64,000 nucleotides of DNA from Chimonanthus salicifolius (lineage: Eukaryota > Streptophyta > Magnoliopsida > Laurales > Calycanthaceae): NCBI GenBank assembly GCA_013350335.1, contig CM023538.1, positions 60,315,080 through 60,379,079 on the forward strand. Direction: 5' to 3'. The notes beneath the pieces are model-generated. The model was given only the letters and a program-made list of their open reading frames with translations. It was not told the origin of the DNA and ran no database searches. The translations under genes were made by a program, and so were the position numbers. This document shows, in pieces, positions 44,695 through 55,172 of the stretch (position 1 is its first letter; each line of letters starts with the position of its first letter).

Positions 44695-45327
44695 TTCCAT
44701 TCGTTGTATCATGATCATATGGAGTTTTCAATCTGTGGAAGATCCTTGAATTCCACCCAAATGCTTTGGTAAAGCCGCCCAACTTGACCATAGAAAACCA
44801 TTCTTGATTCTTGACCCAATGATAGCTATCTCAAAGCATGGCTGTTGTCTTACGGAGGAGAAATCAGAAAAATGCAACTACATATCCAATCACTGCTATT
44901 AGAACTGCAAACATCATATGGAAAAGCATATACTCCCGTCAAAGATGCAATCATAATCCAAGTAACAGTTACCCATGCCCTTCTTGAACCTTTTCCATGA
45001 AAAGTGAATCCACTTACCACTAGAATGATTAAAAACAAAGAAGAGATAAACCCAATGGTACTAAACATTCTAATGAAGCGATATTCTCTAGCAATCTCGA
45101 ATATTGTATATCTCATCATTCTCACTTGTATTTTTAGTATGTGGCCGCTTTGGTCTTCTCTTTAGAGGTCTACTAATTGTTATTAATGATCTTTTCTTTT
45201 GTGCTGTGACTACAATGCGTTTAAGTACCCTTTTGTTTTTCCCATGTTTTCCATCCAAGCCTGTAAAACCCTGCACATTCTTGGCATTCATGTCCAATTT
45301 TGTTTTATCAACCAAAAACTTTATGAC
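44695..45327 (-). pseudogene. Gene 6': broken exon 2 of the gene 6 subfamily
   Basis: After GGTGCAG the minus strand reads VIKFLVDKTKLDMNAKNVQGFTGLDGKHGKNKRV, a basic linker (KRRPKRPHTKN), then a frame change near 45120 into FEIAREYRFIRMFSTIGFISSLFLIILVVSGF and TVTWIMIASLTGVYAFPYD. There a 50-bp deletion relative to gene 6 (between two ATGAT repeats) shifts the frame again. It keeps the linker and first helices that gene 6 lost. No ankyrin exon lies upstream in this arm. Confidence 0.8.
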
Positions 45328-46530
45328 CTGCACCATATTTACATCTTTTATACTCTAAAATGAGAAGCATCATGAATCTTACAAATTTTGATGGTTAACA
45401 CTAAGGATTCATTTGCATGATAAGTAAAATTTTCAAAGATTTCCCTTGAATATGAGTTTCTTTTAAAAATCAGTAAATTTGATTATCTCTTGAAGAGAAG
45501 GGGTTTTCAGATTTGTGTTAAAGAGGAGAAACTTGAAATTTTCTATTCTCTCTCCTTCGTTACCAAATAGGGGCAAATGAGAATTACCCTAAATTAAGAG
45601 TATCTAGTCTATAAATCCATTGGGCCATTGCTTGATTGAAAAATATAACAAAGTATAGTATCTTTATATTAAAAAATATTTATTTAATTCAGTCAAAATC
45701 ATCAAATCGTTGAAGTAAAACGTAGTTCTTGCAAAACTGAGTCACTACGACGATTTTAAACCCAAGATGAAGAATAGGTATAAGAAAAGAAATTATTATA
45801 GCCCATGTCACATGACTAGGATCATCAAAAGATAAGGGGTCATTTTCCATCTATCTTTCTAAATTGTAACATTTACCATTCAATTTTATAGGATCTAGGC
45901 CACTTTAATGTCATTTTTTGAAAATTATAGAAATTTGAGAAAATTTTAATATAAATTGTGCAGAACAATGCTACTCGGTGTCTCTCACAAAATAAAGACC
46001 CAATTTCATTTATTTATAATAAAACACATCAAGATAAAGATAAAATTCTAAAATTAGATAAATTCTAATTTAAATAGAAGATAATGAAGATAATTAAATA
46101 ATGCTAATTCTAAGAGATTCTATTTAAATTAAGGGACGGCTGCAGAGGCGACGTGCACATCTAAGATGCACAGAACGAGGGATGAAGAGGTGCTTGCAGG
46201 CGTGGAAGGCCGGGCTTAACAGCAGAGATGACGAAGTCCGTCGTGAACCAAGGAAGAACAGAGAGCGTGCATCTCTGCTTGAGGGAATTTCTTTTTTCTT
46301 TTTTCTTTTTATTACATGGTAGGAACGGAAGGTATTTGTGGTTTTTTTTTAATCTAATCAACAGATAATCAATACGGGAACAAGGAAGAAAACGGATAAA
46401 AAAAAGGATTGATTTTTTGTGGAGAAGGGGTTTAACTAGATTGCTCTTTTCCATATTCAACCTTCCAAAAGAGTCATATTTTTTATTTTCTTTAAAAAAA
46501 ACTTCATTCTCTTGAACCCTTCTCTCTCTC
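45328..46530 (-). repeat. Inverted copy of the gene 6 intron
   Basis: 45400-45600 matches 37960-37790, 45720-45790 matches 35690-35620, 45955-46130 matches 35499-35331 and 46160-46470 matches about 35050-34790, all inverted and in mirror order. About 2 kb of gene 6 intron (35700-37750) has no counterpart. Confidence 0.75.
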
Positions 46531-46603
46531 AAATTTATAAATCAGGTCCAATCTGAGCCAGTAGGACAGTAGTTTTATTTTAAATTCCATTTAGAATTTT
46601 AAC

Positions 46604-46715
46604 ATTTTTTTTTTGAATTAATGTGTGAGACATTCAGACACAGTCCTATTAAAACCTCCATGGATGAGCTCACTACTCCTAAAGTACATCAAGATTAGAC
46701 CATGGACGCTCGAAT
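46604..46715 (-). repeat. SINE copy, minus strand
   Basis: Inverse of the 3' two-thirds of the SINE at 47560-47697 (CATGGTCTAATCTTGATGTAC, GTGAGCTCATCCATGG, CTGAATGTCTCACACATTAA), ending in a T run that is the A tail on the other strand. Confidence 0.6.
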
Positions 46716-47559
46716 TTTAACATTTTTCCATTTAAAAAATCAATATAATGAAATTTGACACAACAATATTGTTCAACAATCAATGGTTTTTTTTCCAACT
46801 TTCATTCACACAATGAGGAATGGTCCCAATAAATTGAACTATTGAATCACGTAATTGATCCCCACAAGAAAATATCAAACTGACCCCAAGAAAATATCAA
46901 AGTCTACCCCTCTCAAGGTGTACTGCATAAAATGTTGCATAACACGAGGTGAGCTTGACTTGAGAGTCAATAGTTGGGCATTGTTGTTGGGACTAACTAA
47001 AACATGTATAGAGTTGAAATGTCAATCAAGACCTAAATTACTTGACTTTAGACATGTACAGTAATTAATTAGACTCTAATCATATTTAAGACCATATTAT
47101 AAGTACTCTATAAAAATATACTACACCAAAAATCCTATTTCGCCAAAGCACATATTATTTTATTTTTTTACCCTTTTTTGACAAAAACCTCTACCTGGTG
47201 GAAAAATATGGATAGTGAAATTTATAATCATCTTTCAAGGATAAAGTAAACTAGTAAAGCTTTCAAAAGCGAATCAATTCAATTTACATTAGATAAATAA
47301 AAATGTTGTTTATGTAATATCTTAAATAAATTTTATAAATTTGTTTGATTAGCAAGTGCACGGCAGATTCATTATTAATCCATGCATTAATTATCAACTA
47401 TAGGTCATCTAAATCAAACTTGTAAACTTAAACTACACAGTTATAATACAGATAATTTAGAAAGACCTACACTCTTTTCACTCTTTTCATAGGTCTCTAT
47501 ATGTCTTATAGGGTCAGAACTCAGAAAGATGTTAATTACATTCAACTAAAAATTGAGGC
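46716..47559. other. Intergenic, no gene seen
   Basis: AT-rich. An ankyrin exon 1, expected here from symmetry with 33694-34263, is absent. Confidence 0.5.
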
Positions 47560-47697
47560 GGCTCAAGAAGTGGGAGGTTGTGGGTTCGAACCCCCATGGT
47601 CTAACCTTGGTGTGCCTTACGTTTAGTGGGCTCATATATGGGGGTTTTAGTAGAACTGTCTCTGAATTTCTCACACATTAATCTCAAAAAAAAAAAA
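47560..47697 (+). mobile_element. tRNA-derived SINE
   Basis: Box-B-like GTGGGTTCGAACCCCC follows a box-A-like GGCTCAAGAAGTGG. The 3' end is CTCACACATTAATCTC plus an A12 run. AATTGAGGCGGC before and AATTTGAGGTGGC after may be a diverged target duplication. Confidence 0.7.
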
Positions 47698-48349
47698 TTT
47701 GAGGTGGCCCAATTACCATTTCAAATGAAATTCGTGAGGTAGAGGTAGAAAAAAAACAAATGAGGAAGAGATACGGATTTGACCTTTGGCTTTAGAAGAA
47801 ATTGAGAGGAAAGATCCAGAAATGGGAAGAACAAGAACAAGTAGCTAGTTGCATTACTGAAGGAAAAATTTTGAATATTTAATATAATGTCGTGATATTG
47901 AAAAAAATTCAAATGAAGATAAATTTTAATGGGAAATGTTTCTCGACATAAAAATAATTAATAAGATACAATAAATGTGGGTAAAATGTAAAGAGTCCGT
48001 AGAGTTTTGTGTGATTAAAGAGTTTTTCTTTATTTAAATAGACAATTCTCAAACAATTAATATTCATAAAATTGAGTCATAACTAAAAAATTTCAAATAC
48101 ACAAAGTAAGTTGGATGGAGCAAAATTATGATGGTGTCAATGGTCCTCGTTATTGATGGTTGGAGTAACACAAATAATGTAAAATATTATTCAAATTAGT
48201 TTAATTTTATAGATGGATAAAACAAACAGTGAATGGGCTTGGATAAACAAAACTTGAGATAGATTAGAGCAGGGGTTTAAATATCGGCCTCTATCTATGC
48301 AGAAAAGAATTAATAAATTATAGACATACAATGGCCAGATGGGCCTCGA
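47698..48349. other. Intergenic, no gene seen
   Basis: 47940-48050 is a minus-strand relative of the LINE-linked leader sequence found at 1840-1960 and 41390-41500 (AATGTGGGTAAAATGTAAAGAG). 48320-48350 is the inverse of the minisatellite flank at 32940-32980. Confidence 0.5.
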
Positions 48350-48520
48350 CAAAAGCAAAGAATTGATTGTTGATGAATGAAGATAAGATAAGTAAGAGAT
48401 TGAAATGGATGTAAAGAATGGATGAAGATAGTGAAAAAGTAAAAGATTGAAGAGAATTAAAGAATGGATAAAGATAGTGAAAAAGTAAAAGATTGAAATG
48501 GATGTAAAGAATGGACATAT
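48350..48520 (-). repeat. Short minisatellite stub, inverted copy
   Basis: Three to four units of the 46-47-bp repeat in inverse orientation (GAAAAAGTAAAAGATTGAAA, TGGATGTAAAGAATGGATGA), flanked as in the big array (GGCCAGATGGGCCTCGAC at 48331-48348). Confidence 0.85.
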
Positions 48521-48825
48521 TAAAAAAATTCTCATTTTCAAATTTTCATGTTCTTTTATATATATATTTAATAGTTAAAAAATGATAAACAAATAATAAA
48601 TAATTACACTCTAAATTGAGTGTGGATTGCTGGGGTACATGTACATCGTGATTATTTTGTGACCACGGAGACGACTTTTCTTGTGTTTACCAAGTTTATT
48701 ATCACTAAAATGAGTGAATGAATAAAATAATCCTTAATTAAAATCTTAACAAATTTCTATTGATTACATTGAAAAATGCATACAACTCGTATGCCAAATG
48801 ATCTCCTCACTATATATATTATTTG

Positions 48826-49331
48826 TAACGGTGTTCAATTGTCCCGCCCGAGTCTGGCCCTACCGACATAAATAAATGAGCTCGGATAAATATTTTTTTG
48901 CAATGAATTAGACTTAGGTTTTAATTTAAAGTGTATTTATTGTTGTATAAATTAAAAATATAACCGTAGAGATTGAAAGAAGACTTAAAAATCGAAAATA
49001 TACTAAAACCGTATCTTTAAAGTCAATTTATAACTAGTTGATCTTAATTGTCAAACTCAGAGGTGTCATCTTTTGAAAGACGTTTTCCAACTTTGACTAT
49101 CAAAATGAATTGGCTAAAAATTATACTTTAGGTTGAAATTTTACGTGATGGTAAATATTTAAGTATAATTTCAATTTGTATGGTTAGATTTTCAATTTAC
49201 AAAATAAATGATTTTACAGATAAAAAACAATATCAGATGCAAAATAGTCGGCCTTAATTGGATGGACTCGGGCTTGGGCATCTTTTATTTAAGCCCAGCA
49301 CGACCCCAACCCCGACCGAAGAACACCCCTA
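48826..49331. mobile_element. hAT-like non-autonomous element
   Basis: Ends TAACGGTGTTC and GAACACCCCTA are inverted repeats with two mismatches. Flanking octamers ATTATTTG (48818-48825) and ATTATTTA (49332-49339) differ at one base. There is no counterpart in the other arm at 30.3 kb, so it inserted after the inverted duplication. No coding capacity. Confidence 0.7.
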
Positions 49332-49497
49332 ATTATTTATACCTTTTATTATTTCAGTATAGAATTACTGCTCAACTATAATGATAAGAGAATTGGAGAG
49401 CAACTATTACATAAGGCTTCTTTATCTATCTTTTAATCAAAAGTAATTACACAGTAAAAATTATCTTTGAATTAGATCTATGTTATTCGGTAGGTGT

Positions 49498-49919
49498 TGT
49501 AAAGATCCGACTCGAAAAATCTGGGCTTAGGGCTTGGGTCAGTAAAAAATTATACGCTTTGGACCTACACACGCGAGCCCGCACGGGTTTGGATTGGGGC
49601 CTAGCCCAACTTGTACGCCTCAAAACGTGTCTTGCTGATTGAGGAGGAGCTGCCACTTATAAACTCCATGTGAAAATCCCTCACTTCTGATGTGGGATCC
49701 TTTCTTTCCCACACTCCCACTCCCAATTAGCATTTCACTTAGATCAACCTTCATGGACTCAACTATCTGGGCCGGGTCATGGTCTTACAATCTACCCCTA
49801 AAGCCTAGAGCCGTCCCCGGCTCTACCCAATGAATCCAATAGAAGGCCCACACAGTTCGAGTGCTGAACTCGGCTCTGATACCATTTGTAAAGAGCCGAC
49901 CCGGAAAATCTGGGCTTAT
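49498..49919 (-). mobile_element. TRIM with one complete and one truncated LTR
   Basis: A full LTR (49498-49789; TGTAAAGATCC ... GGTCTTACA), a 97-bp core and the first 33 bp of a second LTR (49887-49919; TGTAAAGAGCCGACCCGG). On the minus strand TGGTATCAGAGCC (49872-49884) is the primer site, and GGGGTAGAT adjoins the complete LTR as purine tract. The second LTR is cut off at TGGGCTTA. Related to the solo LTR at 36445. Confidence 0.82.
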
Positions 49920-50689
49920 AAAAAGCAAAAGCTCTCATTTTCTTTTCTTTTCAATATTTGATTTTCTGTTCACTAGTTCTGATCTTTTCTTTCTATGATC
50001 CATATCTTTTCAAATGTTCTTTTCCTTGTCTCGGTTTTTGTTCTTAAAATCGGCCGTTCTTTTCAACAACATTTTAATTTTCAACTCGGCTGAAATTTAT
50101 AAATGGGCTTGGATTGAAAAATCTTTACTGAAACTTTTAGTAAAAAAATAGACAAATTTTTATTTTGAATTTTTTCTCATGACAGTCCATTGAAATTTTT
50201 TGTTGTCATCAATAAAGAAATTTATCTTGGTCAAAATTTGTAGTTGAGATCAAAATTGAATTTTGTTTTCAATTTTAATTATTTTGATCTCAAAAGTTTT
50301 GGCTAAAGTTTTTTGGTCCAAAAGCTCAGTTACAAATTTTTGACAAGATGAATTTATCGATTGTGAAAAAAAGCTAGGACAATAATTTTTGTGATTAAAA
50401 GAAGCACTTAGAAATTTCAATTACTTATATATAAATTTCAATCAAAATAATTTCTCAACCAGCTATTAAGAAGAAAAGGTAAATAATAAAAAATAAAAAT
50501 CTGATATGGATGAGAATAAAATAATTAATTCAAAAAATATAAAATCCCATATTGAAATTGAACTACACAAACTGAAAAACAACAATACATAGCATGAAAT
50601 ACATAGCCAACTAATTATCAACAAAGCCCTTAAAAAGAAGAGTAATATGGGATTTAGCATGATAAGATTACTACTGATAAAGACATGAG
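49920..50689. other. 3' flank of gene 5
   Basis: 50160-50680 is the inverse of 30330-29390. The interval 49920-50160 is AT-rich without recognised features. No gene seen. Confidence 0.6.
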
Positions 50690-51559
50690 CTACAGTTGAG
50701 TTGCAAGGTCATGAGGATCTTCTCTAGGAGTTGAAGCCATCTTGTTTTGAACCAATCCTTTCTTGACTTTGAACATGGTCCGCCAAAACAAATGAACAAT
50801 TCCAATATTGTTGAGAAACCTGTTGACATGCTTAAAAAGACATGCGATGCCGAGCAGAACTGATGACAATCCACACCCAAGAAAGACGTTGCTAAAGAAG
50901 CCAATGTTGACCACCCATGAGTTTATGGATAGAGCGGTGAGGGAACACCCATAAGTAATCAACATTGAAATGGCACAGATCCAAAGGATAATTATCAAAT
51001 ACTGCATCAGTCGCTTACTTTTGAAAGAGAATCCACACACCAGCAGTAAGATTAGTAGTATGGAGTGGACAAAGCCTACAGAGTTTGATATTATGAAAAT
51101 TAAGTATCCCTGAAAATATGTATCAGACATAATTGCATTTCCTGCTTTGTGAATAACGTCGTAAGGTGTGCCACAATCAACCTTTTGGTAAACATTTGTG
51201 TTATTGAAACACTCGTCTTGTTGCCAAACACCTCCAGGAGGGTTTATCATAGCTTGGAAGGTCACCGTTGCTATTAGTATGGCCACGACTATTAGCATAT
51301 CTCGACTTCTGTTGGTCCATTCGCCTGATTTATCAACCGATGCCTTCAAGCTCTGCTTTCGGACTTGATTGCGTGTCGATTTGGGTAATTCTCTTGCTCG
51401 CTTGGCTTTAACACTTCTAAAGACCATTTCAATTTTTTTACGATTGCATCTACCAGGTACCTCTTGTAATACATCTAAGGGTGTAGAACCATTTACATTC
51501 ATGGTATTTACATCCAATCCCTTGGCATTTTCCCCATCAGGGAACAACAGTTTAATGAT
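50690..51559 (-). CDS. Gene 5: intact PGG membrane exon, no ankyrin exon seen
   Basis: After the acceptor GTTGTGCAG the minus strand is open for 289 codons plus stop: IIKLLFPDGENAKGLDVN, STPLDVLQEVPG, KAKRARELPKSTRN, then helix 1 (DMLIVVAILIATVTFQAMI), NPPGGVWQQDE, HKAGNAIMS, helix 2 (FIISNSVGFVHSILLILLLV), helix 3 (YLIIILWICAISMLITYG) and helix 4 (IGFFSNVFLGCGLSSVLLGI), ending ATQL. The frame also stays open upstream to an ATG at 51709, but those codons match polypyrimidine-rich intron sequence in genes 4 and 8. No minus-strand ankyrin exon lies between here and 64 kb. It is therefore an orphan exon or the displaced exon 2 of gene 7. Confidence 0.72.
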   Translation of the reverse strand: MIKLLFPDGENAKGLDVNTMNVNGSTPLDVLQEVPGRCNRKKIEMVFRSVKAKRARELPKSTRNQVRKQSLKASVDKSGEWTNRSRDMLIVVAILIATVTFQAMINPPGGVWQQDECFNNTNVYQKVDCGTPYDVIHKAGNAIMSDTYFQGYLIFIISNSVGFVHSILLILLLVCGFSFKSKRLMQYLIIILWICAISMLITYGCSLTALSINSWVVNIGFFSNVFLGCGLSSVLLGIACLFKHVNRFLNNIGIVHLFWRTMFKVKKGLVQNKMASTPREDPHDLATQL

Positions 51560-51978
51560 CTGCACAACAATTTCAGGTGGTTCAGATGTTTTGTAAAAAG
51601 AAAAGAAAGAGCCAATACTGTTGATTCTTTCAATCGAGTTCGCAATTGAACGATTATGGGTTTTCAAAAACATCCTTTTATTCATATCCCACAGAAAGGG
51701 AAATGCCATTTTTGCTAGGAAAATGTTTCACCGGAAAAAGAGTGGCAAGGATCATTTTTCAGCCCTCAAGTGTTTGGCTGGGAACTCTTTGTTTTGTATT
51801 TCTAGTGATTGAAAAAAAAAGGAAAATGTCTTCTCATTGTTTACTTTTAAGATATAGAAAATGAAGAGCCTAGAAAATGAGACCCTCTCTTTTCTTCCAT
51901 TAAAAAAGAGCTTCTTGTGAAGAATGAAAAAAAAATAAAAAATAAACCATTTTCTTCTTCTTACGAGTTATCCATTTT
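51560..51978 (-). other. Intron-like flank of gene 5, homologous to gene 4 upstream
   Basis: Matches 27136-28450 in inverse orientation (blocks CATTTTCTAGGCTCTTCATT, AAAATGATCCTTGCC, AAAAATGGCATTTCCCTTTC). Homology ends at TCCATTTTCT (51978), the outer edge of the inverted arm. Confidence 0.7.
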
Positions 51979-52270
51979 CTGATGAGGCAGGTCAGGTTCG
52001 GGTTTGGGTATGGATGGGTGGTCCGACTAAACAAATAAAGATGGGTGGTCCGACTAAACAAATAAAGAATGGGCATTAAATAGGTTTAATAAATGGGGTC
52101 CAAAGTGTTTAATGGAAATAATGGGTTAATTAGGTAATTGTCATGAAATGGTAGGTTCGGTTAACTGTCAATGGCCAAGGATTTAAAGATGGGTAATAAT
52201 AAAATAATAAGGAAAAGTAAGGGATGTCACTAAGGTGGAGTGGATAAATAAAATAATAAGAAGGGAAAGG
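51979..52270. other. G-rich repeat-like segment
   Basis: Contains a tandem copy of a unit with GATGGGTGGTCCGACTAAAC and AAATAAA, and ATGGGTTAAT-type motifs resembling 33090-33550. No termini found; no gene. Confidence 0.4.
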
Positions 52271-52417
52271 GTTTTAATACTTTTATAGAAAAATAAATAT
52301 GAAAAAGTGTTACCAGCACTTTATTCTATTTACATAAACGAAAACTCTTTATTCACACAAAACTATAAAGACTAATAAATTTTGCCCACATTTCTTATAT
52401 CTTATTAATCAAACATC

Positions 52418-52428
52418 TCCTATAAAAA
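52418..52428 (+). promoter_or_regulatory. Candidate TATA box of gene 8
   Basis: CCTATAAAAAG, about 75 bp before the ATG. It lies in a short insertion relative to gene 7, whose own TATTTATA segment is missing here. Inferred from sequence and spacing. Confidence 0.4.
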
Positions 52429-52499
52429 GAAAATGACAGACTAGAAATGTACTCTATAATTCAAATGGACGAAGGAAGCAGAGAGAGAGAGAGAGAGAG

Positions 52500-54788
52500 A
52501 TGGACGAGAGAGTCTACGAAGCAGCAATAACTGGGAATGTAAGCTCACTGTCTTCACTGTTAAATGAAGACCCCAATATTCTTGATCGTGTTTTGGTTGA
52601 TGAAGCTGCTAAAGAGACACCTCTCCACATAGCAGCCCTGTTTGGGCATGTGGATTTTGTGAAAGAGATCTTGAAAGAGAAACCCGAACTTGCTCGCCAA
52701 TTGAACTCTCAAGGGCGAACTCCACTGCATGTACCTTCAGCAAAGGGGCACACACAAGTGGTAAATGCACTGGTAGAAAAGGATACACAGGCATGTTTTG
52801 TTCGTGATCGAGATGGAATGATTCCTCTTCACCTTGCTGCAATCAAAGGCAGATTAGAGGCCATGAAAGAGTTGGTGAAATCAAAGACAGCTACGATACT
52901 GATGGCGACAGATGGAGGAGAGCCTCTCTTGCACTTGTGCCTGAAACATGATCAATTTGAGGCTGTAAAGACGTTGATAGAGATAGCAGGTGATGATAGA
53001 GAGTTCATGAGCTTGAAAGATGATGATGATAATACCCTACTCCACCTCCTTGCAGCCAAGAGACAGTATGAGGCATGTTTTCATCTACTTATTCATCTCA
53101 ACACTTTCTTTCTATTATTATATTACTTTCAATTTTCTTTTCATGTTTTAATTTCAAATCTTTTATTGCCAATTTTTGTTTCATATTTTCTTATTCAAGT
53201 TGTTTTTTTTTTTAATATTTGTTTGTCAATTTTTTCGAGAAAATCAATGATAAAAAAGTTATATCAGATTGACTCACATCATTCAGCATGCATTGTGAAA
53301 TTTGACATCGTGTACGGCTATGAAAATTTAATATTTTGATTATTTTTATAAGAAACATGAATGTTTCTTAAAAATGAATAGGATATTTTCTTTTTGTTAT
53401 TAAATTTTATTGTCTCACCAAAATTGTTTTAGAGTTTAACTCACAGTATTTAACATGCATCATGAGATCCGACGTCGTGTCGAGATATGAAAACCCAACA
53501 TTTTAATTATTTACATCATAAAATTCAACAAAGAAAAGACGACGGTTTCTACATTTTGCAAGTCAATGTTTTCTCCAATTTTTTTAAGCAAACATCAAAA
53601 TTATTGAGTTTTTATAATCCAAGACAACAGTTTGCTTTCTACTTTCTTGTCCGGAAGGGATATGTGTTAGGATTTGGAACGATTTTGGAGTTTAGATGGA
53701 ATAAGAGTTCCTAATTTCGGATTAGGAAACTTGCTAATTCTTCTCTCCCTCTCCTACTTCTTCTCCACCATAGAGGGACTCGTTGGGTTGGTTGTGTGTG
53801 GCCCTATTCTAAATTCTTGATCAAATGGATCGTAACATGGAATGGTTGTATACCTGCACTAGAAACAGAAAAGAAAGAGTTCCCATCCAAACACTTGAGT
53901 GCCGGAAAATGATCCTTGCCACTCTTTTTCCACTTGGTTGAAAGAACTAACAGTGCTGGCTCTTTCTTTTCTTATTTCAAAACATCTGAACCACCAGAAA
54001 TTGTTGTGCAGATGATTAAACTCTTGTTCCCTGATGATAAAAATGCTAAGGGATTGGATGTAAATGCCATGAATGTAAATGGTTCTACACCCTTAGATGT
54101 ATTACGAGATGGAGCTGATGGTACATACAAGTGGAAAAAAATTGAAAAGGTCTTAAGAAGTGTTGGAGCCAAGCGAGCAAGAGAATTGCCTAAAGAAGCA
54201 ACACGCAGCCTAGTCCAATACCGGAGCTTGAAGGCATCGATTGATAAATCAGGCGAATGGACGAACAGAACTCGAGATGCGCTAATGGTGGTGGCCATAC
54301 TGATAGCAACGGTGACCTTCCAAGCTGCATTAAGCCCCCCAGGAGGTGTTGTGAATTTTGATGAGGATGATGCTAACACCACAACAACATTTAATCACAA
54401 TCATGGAGGGCAGGCAGTTATGTCTATAAAGTTTCCAATTCAATACGTAATTTTCATGACATCGAACACGGTAGGGTTTGTCAACGCCCTGCTACTAATC
54501 TTACTGCTTTTCAAAAGGAAGCTACCGATGCGGCGTTTGGTAGTTATCACATGGATTTGTGTGATTTCAATGTTCATTTCTTACGGGTGTTCCCTCTTCA
54601 CTCTAACCACAAATGGTTGCAGTATTTATGTGCTCATTTTGGGCATAATCGCCTTCGTTCTTGGTTGGGTATTGTCAACAGCCGTGCTGGGAACTCCGCT
54701 TCTTTTTCAGCTTATCGCGAGGTTTCTCAAATTCATGAAGGGATTGGCTTCAGCTCCTAAAGTAGATACTCATCACGAGTTGATTTAA
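52500..54788 (+). CDS. Gene 8: ankyrin-repeat/PGG membrane protein (BDA1-like), complete frame
   Basis: Exon 1 (52500-53072, 191 codons) and exon 2 (54012-54788, 258 codons plus stop) join in phase 0 to 449 aa. The donor is GAG|GCATGT, a GC-AG intron of 939 bp; the acceptor is TTGTGCAG. Ankyrin repeats span about residues 38-190 (TPLHIAALFGH, TPLHVPSAKGH, IPLHLAAIKGR, LLHLCLKHDQF, LLHLLAAKRQYE). The second has Pro where gene 7 and the family have Ala. Exon 2 gives a basic linker, helix 1 (ALMVVAILIATVTFQAAL), PPGGV near residue 300, then three helices (VIFMTSNTVGFVNALLLILLL, LVVITWICVISMFISYG, YVLILGIIAFVLGWVLS) and a short tail ending HHELI. A membrane role in immune signalling, as for BDA1 and ACD6, is inferred from family only. 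The ATG follows a (GA)n leader. It is the only copy here open from start to stop with full domain content. Confidence 0.85.
53271..53530 (+). repeat. Two-unit intronic repeat in gene 8
   Basis: Units start at GACTCACATCATTC (53271) and AACTCACAGTATTT (53439), each with GAAATTTGACATCGTG/GAGATCCGACGTCGTG and ATGAAAA. They are homologous to the pair at 17630-17998. Confidence 0.65.
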
Positions 54789-55082
54789 ATCACTAAGTAA
54801 TCTTATCATGGTATATGCCATATTACTCTTCTGTTTAAAGGCTAAGACATCTTATGGATGTACTGTTGTTTTAAGTTTGTGTACTTAGACTTGTGGGTTC
54901 AGTTTGATTGGAATGTATGGGACCTTTTATATGCAATAATTAGATGGGGACATGTGTTCCACATCACCACATGTGATGATTGTGAGACTATGTAAATATG
55001 TTTGGAATTTTGGATGCAATTTTATGAAAATGAATATATAAAAAAAATTAATACTTTAATTCATTTTAATTATTCTTAATCC
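54789..55082. other. 3' flank of gene 8
   Basis: Shares blocks (ATGCCATATTACTCTT, TTTAAGTTTGTGTA, TTGATTGGAAT) with the 3' flank of gene 4. No gene. Confidence 0.6.
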
Positions 55083-55172
55083 CATGGGGTTGGAATGATG
55101 GCCATAATCCATCTCTGAAAGAGGGGGGCTCTTGAGTTTAATTCCCACTTCCTTAAAAAAATCACTCTCCTT
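55083..55172 (+). repeat. SINE-like head
   Basis: GGGGTTGGAATGATGGCC ... GCTCTTGAGTTTAATTCCC resembles a tRNA-derived head with a box-B-like end. It runs into the tandem repeat that follows. Confidence 0.4.

Noticed and set aside
47560..47640. A functional tRNA gene at the GTGGGTTCGAACCCCC motif
   Set aside because: No cloverleaf with acceptor and anticodon stems can be drawn; the A tail and a second copy at 46604-46715 show it is a SINE.
51560..51709. Start of gene 5 at an ATG at 51709 (MAFPFLWDMNK...)
   Set aside because: The matching sequence in genes 4 and 8 is polypyrimidine-rich intron leading to a good acceptor, and in gene 4 it is interrupted. It is kept only as a remote alternative start for an orphan product.
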